A stretch of 64,000 nucleotides of DNA from Anaeromyxobacter sp. Fw109-5 (GTDB lineage Bacteria > Myxococcota > Myxococcia > Myxococcales > Anaeromyxobacteraceae), in the NCBI RefSeq assembly GCF_000017505.1, contig NC_009675.1, positions 4,840,501 through 4,904,500 on the forward strand. The letters run 5' to 3'. The notes under the pieces are model-generated. The model was not told the origin of the DNA. It ran no database searches and saw only the letters and a program-made list of their open reading frames with translations. Every line of letters begins with the position of its first letter. The stretch's first letter is position 1. Shown one piece after another: positions 8,304-16,460 of the stretch. The translations under genes were made by a program, and so were the position numbers.

Positions 8304-9797
8304 TCAGCGCTGCGGCGCGGGCACGGCTGCCTCCGGCGACTGCGCCGGCTGCCGCACCGCCTCCAGCCGGCGGAACGGATCGAACTCGCCCGCCACCTGG
8401 AGGAGCCTCACCGCCGCGAGCTGCGCGGACAGCGACTCGGTCGTGACGGCGATCTCGGAGTTGCGGAGCTCGGCGGTGGCGTCCGCCTGCTCCACCGCGG
8501 TGGCGGCCCCCGCGCGGTAGGAGACGTCGACGAGGCGCTGGTTCTCGGCGGCCAGGTCGCGCTGCTCCCTGGCCTTCGCGGCGTTGGCGCGCGCGCTCTC
8601 GAGGTCGAGGATCGCCTGGCGCACCTCCCTTCGCGCGAGCGCCTCCGTGCTCGCCGCGCTGGCCTCCGCCTCGGCGACCTTGGCGTTGCCCTCGCGGAGC
8701 TGGGACTCGCGCAGCCCGCCGTCGAGGAGGGTCCAGGAGAGCCCGACGCCGGCGGCCCACGCCGTCTCCTGGCCGCTGAACCCGGCGGCGTTTTGACCCT
8801 GATACAGCCCGAACGCGGCGACGTCCGGGAAGTAGCGCCCCCAGCTGGCGTTGCGGCTCGCGCGCTGCAGCTCGACGTTGCGGCGCGCCGCCTGGACGTC
8901 GTTCCGGTGGCGCAGGGCGGCCTCCTCGAGCTGCGCGAGGTCCGGCGGCAGGTCCGGCTCGGGCGGGTCCGTCACCTCGAAGTCGACCGGACGATCGAGG
9001 AGCGTGGCGAGCGCGATGCGGGCGGACTCGTAGGAGTTGCGCGAGCGGCGGAGATCCTGCTCGGCGCGCGCGCGGTCGATCTCCGCGCGCAGGTAGCCGA
9101 CCTTGGCGATGGTGCCCGCCTGGTAGCGCACGCGGGCGTCGCTCTCCTGCCGGCGCGCGATCTCGAGGAGCCGCTCGGTGACCTCCACCGACTGCTTCAG
9201 CGCCGCCACGCCGTAGTACGCCTGCGCCACGCCGAAGAGCAGATCGCGGCGGGCGTTCTCGATGCTGTGCCTCGCCACGGCCTCGCCCTTGTGCGCGGCG
9301 CGGATGCCGAACCACAGGGCGGGCGAGAACAGGACCTGGGTCGCCTCCAGCTGGCCGGTGAGCTGGTCCTTGGGGACGATGGTGATCTTCGGGCTGGGCG
9401 GCCGCACGCCGGGGACTCCCGGATCGAAGGCGCCCTCCGGGATCGAGCTCTCGCGCTCGTTCCGCGTGTACCGGCCGCTCGCCGTGAGCTGCGGCAGGAA
9501 CCCGGCCCACGCCTGCGCCGACGCCTCGTCCGCCTGGCGGAGCCGCGCGTCGAGCGCCTTCAGGTCGAGGTTGCGCGAGGCGGCGATCCCGAGCGCCTGC
9601 TGGAGCGTGATGATCTCTCCGGCGGGCGCGGGCTGCGGCGCGGGCTGCGCGTCGAGGCTGGGCCGCTGGGGTCCGCCCTCCTGCGCCGCCGGCGGGGCCG
9701 CCTGCTCGGGCTGCGGCGCGGGCGCGGCGCTCGGGGCAGGCTCCTGCGCCTGCGCCGCCGCGAGCACGAGCATGGTCACTGCGGTCACTGCGTTCAT
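8304..9797 (-). CDS. TolC-family outer membrane efflux protein
   Basis: A 497-residue protein starts at ATG 9797 with a clear ribosome-binding site (ctggaggagcc). The N-terminus is a signal peptide (MLVLAAAQAQ) followed by a Pro/Ala-rich linker to about residue 60. The mature part has two OEP repeats: ITLQQALGIAASRNLDLKAL and ARLRQADEASAQAWAGFLPQL in the first, and RNDVQAARRNVELQRASRNASWGRYFPDVAAFG in the second, with coiled-coil stretches between. This is the trimeric channel of type I secretion or RND efflux. The marR gene lies directly upstream on the same strand (154-bp gap). No inner membrane pump or adaptor is adjacent, so the partner must be elsewhere. Confidence 0.9.
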   Translation of the reverse strand: MNAVTAVTMLVLAAAQAQEPAPSAAPAPQPEQAAPPAAQEGGPQRPSLDAQPAPQPAPAGEIITLQQALGIAASRNLDLKALDARLRQADEASAQAWAGFLPQLTASGRYTRNERESSIPEGAFDPGVPGVRPPSPKITIVPKDQLTGQLEATQVLFSPALWFGIRAAHKGEAVARHSIENARRDLLFGVAQAYYGVAALKQSVEVTERLLEIARRQESDARVRYQAGTIAKVGYLRAEIDRARAEQDLRRSRNSYESARIALATLLDRPVDFEVTDPPEPDLPPDLAQLEEAALRHRNDVQAARRNVELQRASRNASWGRYFPDVAAFGLYQGQNAAGFSGQETAWAAGVGLSWTLLDGGLRESQLREGNAKVAEAEASAASTEALARREVRQAILDLESARANAAKAREQRDLAAENQRLVDVSYRAGAATAVEQADATAELRNSEIAVTTESLSAQLAAVRLLQVAGEFDPFRRLEAVRQPAQSPEAAVPAPQR

Positions 9798-9910
9798 GGC
9801 TCCTCCAGCCGGGTGGCGTGGCTGCGTGTTGCTACCGCGTATCCGCCCGCTTCCGCCGCTCCCTGCAAGGGGACGGGCGAGCCGGCGGGTCGCGCGCGAT
9901 GACGAGCGGG

Positions 9911-9933
9911 CCGCGCCGCGGCGTGCGGCGCGG
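9911..9933. promoter_or_regulatory. Perfect 9-bp inverted repeat between marR and tolC
   Basis: CCGCGCCGC (9911-9919) and GCGGCGCGG (9925-9933) pair perfectly around a 5-nt centre, about 20 bp after the marR stop and 110 bp before the tolC start. It could be an attenuating hairpin or an operator. Its all-GC composition makes chance occurrence more likely than for a mixed sequence. Confidence 0.35.
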
Positions 9934-9951
9934 AGCTTCGCGCGACGCCCG

Positions 9952-10428
9952 TCACCTCCGGCCGCCCTCCTCCGGCGCGGCGAGGCGGGCGACGAGCTTG
10001 TCGAGGATGCGCGTCAGCGCCCTGCGATCGTCGAGGTCGAGGGCGCCGAGGAGCGCGGTGATCCTGTCCTCGATGTCGGCGTCGATGCGCCGGAAGAGCT
10101 GCTCGCCGCCCGAGGTGAGCCGCGCGCGCACGAGCCGCCGATCCTCCGCGTCGCGCTCCCGCTTCAGGTGCCCGTCGCGCTCGAGCCTGTCGACGATCCC
10201 GGTGACGGTCTTCTCGGTCACCGCCACGCGCCGGGCGAGCTCGCCCATCGTCAGCGGCCCGTCGTGACCGAGCCAGAGCAGCGCGTGGATCTGCGGCGGG
10301 GTGAGCTCGAGGTCGGCGCAGCTCGCCGCCACCGGGTCGCGCAGCGAGCGGTGGCGCGCCAGCGCGATGACGCGCCCGCGCAGCGCCCGCGCCTCGCGGC
10401 GCAGCCCGGCGTCGGAGGTATTCCGCAT
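9952..10428 (-). CDS. MarR-family transcriptional regulator
   Basis: A 158-residue protein with the MarR winged-helix core: LTPPQIHALLWLGHDGPLTMGELARRVAVTEKTVTG (recognition helix region, residues about 40-75), then RLERDGHLKRERDAEDRRLVRARLT, the diagnostic wing with DxRxxRxxLT-like residues. The flanking helices are for dimerisation. MarR proteins typically repress efflux genes and release DNA on binding phenolic or other ligands. Its position just upstream of tolC on the same strand makes tolC control the obvious inference. The predicted promoter puts the transcript start only a few bases before the ATG. Confidence 0.92.
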   Translation of the reverse strand: MRNTSDAGLRREARALRGRVIALARHRSLRDPVAASCADLELTPPQIHALLWLGHDGPLTMGELARRVAVTEKTVTGIVDRLERDGHLKRERDAEDRRLVRARLTSGGEQLFRRIDADIEDRITALLGALDLDDRRALTRILDKLVARLAAPEEGGRR

Positions 10429-10437
10429 TCCGGACTG

Positions 10438-10466
10438 TCTCTAGGGCAGAAGGTCGCGCCGGTCAA
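10438..10466 (-). promoter_or_regulatory. Candidate sigma-70-type promoter of marR
   Basis: On the minus strand TTGACC (10466-10461) and TAGAGA (10443-10438) are separated by exactly 17 bp. The predicted start near 10431 is only about 3 nt from the marR ATG, implying a leaderless or nearly leaderless message. The -10 match is weak (3 of 6). Confidence 0.35.
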
Positions 10467-10488
10467 GCGTCCCGGGAGCGCGTCTCAC

Positions 10489-13400
10489 CTACAGCGCCCC
10501 GCCCAGATCCTCGATCTCCCCCTCGATGTCCTTCCGCTCGTCCGCGTCGGGCCTCAGGGCGAGGAAGGCCTTGAACGCCTCGACCGCGCGGCGGCGCTCG
10601 CCCCGCTCCTTGTAGAGGTAGCCGAGGTAGTAGTGCGGCATCGGGTTGCCCTTGTCCTCGCGGGCGGCGCGCTCGTACCACGGCAGCGCCGCGCGCTCGC
10701 CCTCCGACTCGTGCAGCGCGCGCCCCAGGCGGTAGAGCACCGGCACGGCCTTCGCGTCGGCGCGCAGCACGGCGCGGAACACCTTCGCCGCGTCCTCCGC
10801 CTTCCCCACGCGGAGCTGGCAGTCGCCGAGCGCGATCTGCAGCCGCGCCAGCCGCGGGGCGGCGGCGACCGCCTTCTCGTACGCGGGGATCGCCGCGTCG
10901 CAGCGGCCGTTCGCGGCGAAGAGGAGCGCGAGCCGCTCGTGCGCGTCGGCGCGGCGCGGGTCGGCCTTGGCGGCGGCGCGGTAGGCCGCGAGCGCCTCGT
11001 CGAGCGCGTTCGCCCGCTCGAGCGCCGCGCCGAGGTGCAGGTGGTGGTCGACGTTCGAGCCGTCGAGCTCGACCGCCCGGCGGAGCTTCGCCACCGCGGA
11101 CGGGGTCTCTCCCCTGGCCAGCAGCGCGCGCCCGAGCCACTGCTGCGCCTCCGCCAGCTGGGGCGCCTCGCCGGCCGCCGCCGTGAGCCGCTGCACGGCG
11201 CCGTCCACGTCGCCACGCTCGAGCTTCACGGCGCCGAGCCGCATGAGCGCGGTGGCGTTGCGCGGCTGGAGCTCGACCGCGGTCTGCAGCGACTTCTCCG
11301 CCCCCGCCAGATCGCCGGCCGACCAGAGCAGGGTCCCGAAGGCGACGTGCCCCTCCGCGTCCCGGGGATCGAGGGCGAGGGCGCGATCGAGCCGCGCCCG
11401 CGCGGCCGCCGCGTCCCCGCGGGCGAGGGCGATCCGGGCGAGGCCGGTCTCGGCGGCCGCGCTCTCGGGCTCGACCGCGAGCGCCTGGCGGAAGGCCGCC
11501 TCGGCGCCCGCGGCGTTCCCCTGGGCGAGCCGGAGATCGCCCACCCCCACGTGCACGGCGGCGACGCGGGGCGCGCGCTCGACCGCCGCCTCGAGCTCCA
11601 CGGCCGCCGCGTCCAGCTGCCGGCGCGTGAGCGCGATCCGGCCGAGCGCGAGCCGCGGCTCCCACGCCTCGGGGCTCCTCGCCGCCACCGCCCGGTAGAG
11701 CTCCGCCGCGTCCTCGATGCGGCCCGCCCCGGCGAGCGCGGCCGCCTTCGCGAGCGACAGGTTCGCGTCCGCCGGCGCGCTGGCGAGCGCCACGTCCGCC
11801 AGGGAGAGGGCGTCGAGCGCCCGCCCGGCGCCCGCGAGGGCGCGCACACGCACCGCCGCGAGCGCCGCGTCCTTCGCGGCGGACGCGGCGACGGGCTCGG
11901 TCGCGGCGACCGCCCCGCCGGCGTCGCCGTGGGCGAGCCGGTGCCGCGCGAGCGCGACGCGGATCTCGGTCGCCCGCGGATCGATCGCCGTCGCCGCCTC
12001 CCAGGTCCGAACGGCCTCGGCGGCGCCCGCCGCGCTCCGCGCGAGGAGCTCCGCGCGCAGCGCGAGCGCGCGCGCCCGCTCGCCCGGCGCGAGCTTCGCC
12101 TCCGCGTCCTTGGCGAGGAGCGGCGCGAGGTGGCGCTCCGTTCCCGCCGGGTCGCCGGCGGCCTGGGAGAGGGTCGCGAGCCCGAGCCGCGACGGCAGGT
12201 GACCTCCGTCCCGGGCGAGCGCGGCCTCGAAGGCGGCCTTCGCCGCCGGTGCGTCGCCGCGGGCGAGCGCGGCGAGCGCCTTGCCGTGCAGGGCGCGCGC
12301 CCCCTGGGGCTCGAGCGCCGCGAGCGCCTCGAAGCGCGCCGCGGCGGCCGCGGCGTCGCCCCTCAGCAGCGCCGCGCGCGCCAGCAGCGCGACCACCTCC
12401 GGGTCCCTCGCCGCCGCTCCGCCCGAGCGCTCGAGCGCGGCCTCCTGCGGCGCGGTGGCGCCGCCGCCCCCGGCCACGCTCAGCGCGAGCCGCGCGGCGA
12501 GCGCCGGCGCGTCGGGAGCGTCGCCGCCGGCGAGCCGGTCCGCGGCCCGGCGCGCCTGCTCCAGCGCCGCCGGCGGCGCGCCGTGCCGCAGCTCGAGCGC
12601 CGCCACCACCATCGCGTGCAGCGCCGCCGCGTCGCGCGCGTCCGGATCCGCCGCCACCGCCCGGGCCGCGAGATCGAGCGCGGTGCGCTCCGACGGGTAG
12701 TCGCCCTTCGCGAGCGCCGCGCGCGCCTGGGCGACGAGCGCCGCCGTGCGCGCCCCGTCCTTGCCGCGCAGCGCGGCGGTGAAGAAGTAGCCGTGGGGCG
12801 TGAAGCCGGCGCCGACGCCCACCGCGAGCACGATCGCGAGCGCGGCTCCGGCCACCGCCACCCCGGAGGCGCGGGGCCGGCCGGCGCCGCGGCCGAGCTT
12901 CGCGACCCGGCCGCCCTGCCTCGCCGGCGCCGCGGCGGCACCGGCGAGCGCATCGACCTCGCTCATGGGCGACCAGTCGTCCTCGCCCTCGCGGCAGACC
13001 TCCTCGTCGCCGGTGAGCTCGCCGCGCACGCGCAGCCCCATGACCTGCGGCACGCCGAGCGGCCCGACGATCTTCCCCGACCGTAGCCGCACCTGGTAGC
13101 GCACCTCGTCCGCCGGCGGAGCCTCGGCCCCCTCGCCGTAGAGCGTCTCGAGGGGTTCGCCCGCGGCGGGTGGCTCGCGCCGCGGCGCGCTCGCCGGGTC
13201 CTCGGGCTTCGCGAAGGGATCGGCGCCGCTCGCCGCGGCGAACGGCTGCGCCGCCGGCGCGGCGCTCGAAGGAGGCCAGGACGTCGCTCCCGGCGCGGGC
13301 GCGAACGGATCCGTGTCGTCCAGCGAGGGAGCTGCGCGCGCCGCGGGCGCGCCCCCGCCGAGGTCGACCTCGCCGAACCCGAGGGCCTCGCCCTCGGGCG

Positions 13401-13863
13401 CGGCCTCGACGGCGTCGGCGGTCGCGTCCGGCACGTCCATCCCGAACGGATCCGCGCCGGGCGGGGCCGCGAACGGGTCGGTGGATGCGTTGCCTGCGGG
13501 GATGGGCGGCGGCAGCGGGATGCCGGCCGAGGTGACGAGGTCCGGGGCCACGGCGGGAGCGGCGCGGGGGGCCGGCAGCGGGACGCCGCCAGAGGCCGGC
13601 GCCGCGGGCGGCGGGAGCGGAACGCCCGGCGCGGCGCCGGGGCGACCTTCGCTCGCGCTGGAGGGGGGCGCGAGCGGAACGGCGCCGGACGCCTGGCCGG
13701 TGCCGGTTGGGAGCGGGACGGGAGCGCCCTGCCCGGCGGGGTCGGCGGGACGCACGGGAAAGGTCTCCCGGCACTTCGGGCAGCGCACGTTCAGGCCCGT
13801 CGCCGGGATGCGGCGGTCGTCGATGTTGTACGCGGCGTGACAGTGCGGGCAGCCGACCCTCAT
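10489..13863 (-). CDS. Large TPR protein with N-terminal MJ0042-type zinc ribbon and GYF_2-like domain
   Basis: A protein of 1124 residues starts at ATG 13863. Residues 1-35 form a zinc ribbon (C5, C8, C28, C31: CPHC and CPKC). A long Pro/Ala/Gly-rich linker follows, then a GYF_2/DUF4339-like segment near residues 240-305 (SGKIVGPLGVPQVMGL and EDDWSPMSEVDAL). One transmembrane helix lies near residues 330-352 (VAVAGAALAIVLAVGVGAGF). The remainder, about 380-1120, is a solenoid of TPR repeats (for example PEAWEPRLALGRIALTRRQL). The architecture is common in Myxococcota; the precise job is unknown, and a membrane scaffold is inferred. The gene is upstream of marR-tolC on the same strand and divergent from the acyltransferase gene. 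Confidence 0.88.
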   Translation of the reverse strand: MRVGCPHCHAAYNIDDRRIPATGLNVRCPKCRETFPVRPADPAGQGAPVPLPTGTGQASGAVPLAPPSSASEGRPGAAPGVPLPPPAAPASGGVPLPAPRAAPAVAPDLVTSAGIPLPPPIPAGNASTDPFAAPPGADPFGMDVPDATADAVEAAPEGEALGFGEVDLGGGAPAARAAPSLDDTDPFAPAPGATSWPPSSAAPAAQPFAAASGADPFAKPEDPASAPRREPPAAGEPLETLYGEGAEAPPADEVRYQVRLRSGKIVGPLGVPQVMGLRVRGELTGDEEVCREGEDDWSPMSEVDALAGAAAAPARQGGRVAKLGRGAGRPRASGVAVAGAALAIVLAVGVGAGFTPHGYFFTAALRGKDGARTAALVAQARAALAKGDYPSERTALDLAARAVAADPDARDAAALHAMVVAALELRHGAPPAALEQARRAADRLAGGDAPDAPALAARLALSVAGGGGATAPQEAALERSGGAAARDPEVVALLARAALLRGDAAAAAARFEALAALEPQGARALHGKALAALARGDAPAAKAAFEAALARDGGHLPSRLGLATLSQAAGDPAGTERHLAPLLAKDAEAKLAPGERARALALRAELLARSAAGAAEAVRTWEAATAIDPRATEIRVALARHRLAHGDAGGAVAATEPVAASAAKDAALAAVRVRALAGAGRALDALSLADVALASAPADANLSLAKAAALAGAGRIEDAAELYRAVAARSPEAWEPRLALGRIALTRRQLDAAAVELEAAVERAPRVAAVHVGVGDLRLAQGNAAGAEAAFRQALAVEPESAAAETGLARIALARGDAAAARARLDRALALDPRDAEGHVAFGTLLWSAGDLAGAEKSLQTAVELQPRNATALMRLGAVKLERGDVDGAVQRLTAAAGEAPQLAEAQQWLGRALLARGETPSAVAKLRRAVELDGSNVDHHLHLGAALERANALDEALAAYRAAAKADPRRADAHERLALLFAANGRCDAAIPAYEKAVAAAPRLARLQIALGDCQLRVGKAEDAAKVFRAVLRADAKAVPVLYRLGRALHESEGERAALPWYERAAREDKGNPMPHYYLGYLYKERGERRRAVEAFKAFLALRPDADERKDIEGEIEDLGGAL

Positions 13864-13992
13864 TGGCGCGTTTCCTTCCCAGCGTTTGGCGGGGGTGCTC
13901 GGCGTGCGGGCGACGGAGCCCTCGCAGGTCACGGAAGGTAGCACCCGGCGCGAGGAGCCTTCAAGGAAGCAGGCCCGTGATAAACGGAGGGA

Positions 13993-14847
13993 ATGTCGGA
14001 GTTGTCGGACGCCGTGCGCGAGCGGCTCAAGACGTGGACGTACCGCCTCGGCGGCCCCGGCACGCGCGCCCGCCTCGAGAAGATCACCGCCCCCGCCAAC
14101 GAGTTCGGCGTCGACCCCTACGGCCTCGACCTCGACTTCGCCGTGGCGGCCGCGGCGCCGCTCAGCTGGCTCTACCGCAAGTACTTCCGGGTCCAGCTGC
14201 ACGGCATCGAGCGCGTGCCGCCGGAGGGACGCGTGGTCCTCGTGTCGAACCACTCGGGTCAGCTGCCGTTCGACGCCGCGATGATCGAGATGGCGCTCCT
14301 CCTCGAGAAGGACCCGCCCCGCGTCGTGCGCGCCCTCGTCGAGAAGTGGGTGCCCACCCTCCCGTTCGTCTCGACGTTCATGGCGCGCTGCGGGCAGATC
14401 GTCGGCACGCCCGAGAACTGCCGCAGGCTGCTCGCCGCCGACGAGGCGATCCTCGTGTTCCCGGAGGGCGTGCGGGGCCTCAACAAGCCGTTCCGCGAGC
14501 GCTACCGCCTGCGCAAGTTCGGCCCGGGCTTCATGCGCCTCGCGCTCGAGTCCGGAGCGCCCATCGTTCCGGTCGGCGTGGTCGGCGCCGAGGAGCAGGC
14601 CCCGGCGCTGCTCGACCTCAAGCCGCTCGCGCGGCTGCTCGCCTTCCCCGCCTTCCCCATCACGCCCACGATCGTCCCCTTCCCGCTCCCGGCGCGTTAC
14701 CACCTCCACTTCGGCGAGCCGCTCCGGTTCACCGGCTCGCCCGACGAGGACGACGCCGAGCTGGAGCGCAAGGTGGAGGAGGTCCAGGCCGCGGTCGCCG
14801 CGCTGCTCGAGCGCGGCCTCGCCGAGCGCAAGCACGTCTTCTGGTAG
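13993..14847 (+). CDS. Lysophospholipid / glycerol acyltransferase-family protein
   Basis: A 284-residue protein with a good ribosome-binding site (aaacggaggga before ATG 13993). It has PlsC-type motifs: the NHSGQLPFD block for motif I, with the Asp two positions further from the His than in the canonical HX4D spacing, GQIVGTPENCRRLL for motif II, and FPEGVRGLNKPF for motif III. The central LESGAPIVPVGVVGAEEQ block is also typical. It would transfer an acyl group to a glycerol-type or similar acceptor at the membrane; the substrate cannot be read from the sequence. It is followed after 8 nt by an epimerase gene, so the two are probably co-transcribed. Confidence 0.85.
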   Translation: MSELSDAVRERLKTWTYRLGGPGTRARLEKITAPANEFGVDPYGLDLDFAVAAAAPLSWLYRKYFRVQLHGIERVPPEGRVVLVSNHSGQLPFDAAMIEMALLLEKDPPRVVRALVEKWVPTLPFVSTFMARCGQIVGTPENCRRLLAADEAILVFPEGVRGLNKPFRERYRLRKFGPGFMRLALESGAPIVPVGVVGAEEQAPALLDLKPLARLLAFPAFPITPTIVPFPLPARYHLHFGEPLRFTGSPDEDDAELERKVEEVQAAVAALLERGLAERKHVFW

Positions 14848-14855
14848 GAGCCGCC

Positions 14856-15809
14856 GTGGCGCCCCACCTCGATCCCTCCACGTCCCTGGACCTGCCGCGG
14901 AAGGTCCTCGTGACCGGGATCTCCGGCAACCTCGGCCGCGCGCTCGCGAAGCTCCTCCACACCGAGACGCGCGTCATCGGGCTCGACCGGCGGCCGTTCG
15001 CGGGCAAGCCGAAGGACCTCGCCCACCACCAGCTCGACCTCCGCAAGGCGCGCGTCGAGGAGGTCTTCCGGCGCCACCGCCCCGAGGCGCTCATCCACAT
15101 GGGCATCATGCACGACCCTCGGGACCCCCGCAGCGAGGCCCACTCCTTCAACGTCCTCGGCACGCACAAGATCCTCGATCTCTGCGTGCGCCACGGCGTG
15201 AAGAAGGCCGTCGTGCTCTCCTCCGCGAACGTCTACGGCCCGCGCCCCGACAACTCGAACTTCCTCCCGGAGGAGACGCCGCTCATGGCGGGGGAGCGGT
15301 TCAGCGAGATGCGGGATCTCATCGAGCTCGACATGTACGCGCAGTCGTTCATGTGGAAGCACCCCGAGCTCGAGACGGTGGTGCTGCGCCCGGTGAACAT
15401 CATCGGCCCCACCGTCCGGAACGCGCCCTCGAACTACCTCCGCCTCGAGCGGCCGCTCACGGTCCTCGGCTTCGATCCGATGGTGCAGATCATCCACGAG
15501 GAGGACGTGTGCCGCGCCCTCGTGCTCGCGCTGAAGCCGGGCCTGCGCGGGATCTTCAACGTGACCGGGCCGGGCCAGCTGCCGCTCTCGGCCATCCTGC
15601 GCGAGCTCGGGCGGCGCCCCGTCCCGGTGCCGCACTTCCTCATCCGGTCCCTGCTGCGCCGGGCCTTCGAGGCGCGGCTCACGAGCTTCCCGCCGGAGGA
15701 GGTCGATCACGTCCAGTACCTCTGCATCGTGGACGGATCCCGGTTCGCCCGGGAGGCGGGCTGGGCCCCTCAGCTGTCCCTTCGGGAGACCATCCGCAGC
15801 GTGGCGTAG
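14856..15809 (+). CDS. NAD(P)-dependent epimerase/dehydratase-type SDR protein
   Basis: The start is taken as GTG 14856, preceded by taggagccgcc, giving 317 residues. The Rossmann motif is VLVTGISGNLGRALAKLL, followed by VIGLDRR (cofactor specificity), LIHMGI, SFNVLGTHKILDLC and SSANVYGPRPDN, all typical of extended SDR enzymes. At the catalytic position the sequence is MYAQSFMWKHPE: the Tyr is present but the expected YxxxK lysine is Phe. This may be an atypical or non-catalytic member. The C-terminal part has a substrate-domain pattern (RPVNIIGPTVRNAPSNYLRL, GIFNVTGPGQLPLSAILREL). The tight spacing after the acyltransferase suggests an envelope lipid or glycan role, as inference. Confidence 0.85.
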   Translation: MAPHLDPSTSLDLPRKVLVTGISGNLGRALAKLLHTETRVIGLDRRPFAGKPKDLAHHQLDLRKARVEEVFRRHRPEALIHMGIMHDPRDPRSEAHSFNVLGTHKILDLCVRHGVKKAVVLSSANVYGPRPDNSNFLPEETPLMAGERFSEMRDLIELDMYAQSFMWKHPELETVVLRPVNIIGPTVRNAPSNYLRLERPLTVLGFDPMVQIIHEEDVCRALVLALKPGLRGIFNVTGPGQLPLSAILRELGRRPVPVPHFLIRSLLRRAFEARLTSFPPEEVDHVQYLCIVDGSRFAREAGWAPQLSLRETIRSVA

Positions 15810-15838
15810 CGCGAGGGCGCTCTGCTATGGGTGATCCC

Positions 15839-16399
15839 ATGCGTCCCCGCGCCGCCGCCCTGCTGATCGCCGCCTTCGCCTCGTCGCACGCCTCCGCCCA
15901 GGAGGAGCTGCCGTTCGAGCCCACGGGCGAGATCCGCTTCCACGCCACCTCCGGGCTGGGCAGCGGCGCCTCGTTCGATCAGTACCGCATCGTGGGACCG
16001 GCCGTGAACCTGACGCGCCGCGAGGACGGCAGCTGGGCGGGGGACATCGCCGGAAACGACGTCAGCCTGGTGGGGAACGACTCGAAGCTCACCGGGCCGA
16101 ACGTGAGCCTCACGTTCAAGCAGAAGGGCGGCACCACGGAGGTCGAGGGGCTCTTCTACGGCACCCGCGTCCGCCTGGCGGTCGACGGCAAGAAGCTCAA
16201 GGGCCGCTACGGCACCTGCTCGTTCGACCTGAAGCGCCGCGGGCCGCCGATGTACCGCGGCGACGTGGGGTGCATGCGCCAGGAGACGCGGCTGCCCATC
16301 GCGGGCACGGCCGCCGTCGAGCTCATCGGAGAGGCGGCCAGCGAGAAGCCGCCCGCGGCGCAGGTCGGGCTCGCGCTCGTCGCGATCCTCCCGCGCTGA
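15839..16399 (+). CDS. Exported hypothetical protein
   Basis: A 186-residue protein is predicted from ATG 15839; an in-frame ATG at 15827 would add four residues. The N-terminus is a Sec signal peptide (MRPRAAALLIAAFASSHASAQ) with a likely cut after ASA. The mature chain looks beta-rich (EIRFHATSGLGSGASFDQYRIVG, NVSLTFKQKGG, VRLAVDGKKLKGRYG) and has two cysteines, at GTCSF and GCMRQ, that could form a disulfide. I do not recognise the family. It lies between the epimerase and hsp33 in the same orientation, with 29 and 54 nt gaps, so co-transcription is possible. Confidence 0.75.
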   Translation: MRPRAAALLIAAFASSHASAQEELPFEPTGEIRFHATSGLGSGASFDQYRIVGPAVNLTRREDGSWAGDIAGNDVSLVGNDSKLTGPNVSLTFKQKGGTTEVEGLFYGTRVRLAVDGKKLKGRYGTCSFDLKRRGPPMYRGDVGCMRQETRLPIAGTAAVELIGEAASEKPPAAQVGLALVAILPR

Positions 16400-16428
16400 C
16401 CCGCGCGACGGGTTCAGTAGCGCCGGGC

Positions 16429-16460
16429 CGGACATCCGGCCAGAATCCTCCGGATGTCCG
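16429..16460 (+). promoter_or_regulatory. Hairpin overlapping the hsp33 start codon
   Basis: CGGACATCCGG (16429-16439) and CCGGATGTCCG (16450-16460) form a perfect 11-bp stem with a 10-nt loop. The right arm contains the hsp33 ATG (16454-16456). No Shine-Dalgarno sequence is visible upstream. Folding would bury the start codon, which fits thermosensor-like or co-translational control; a DNA operator is the alternative. Confidence 0.55.

Noticed and set aside
9262-13086. Very long open frame on the plus strand opposite tolC, marR and the TPR gene
   Set aside because: It is an antisense shadow produced by high GC; it shows no domains and long Arg/Pro/Ala-rich stretches, while the minus-strand genes have clear family motifs.
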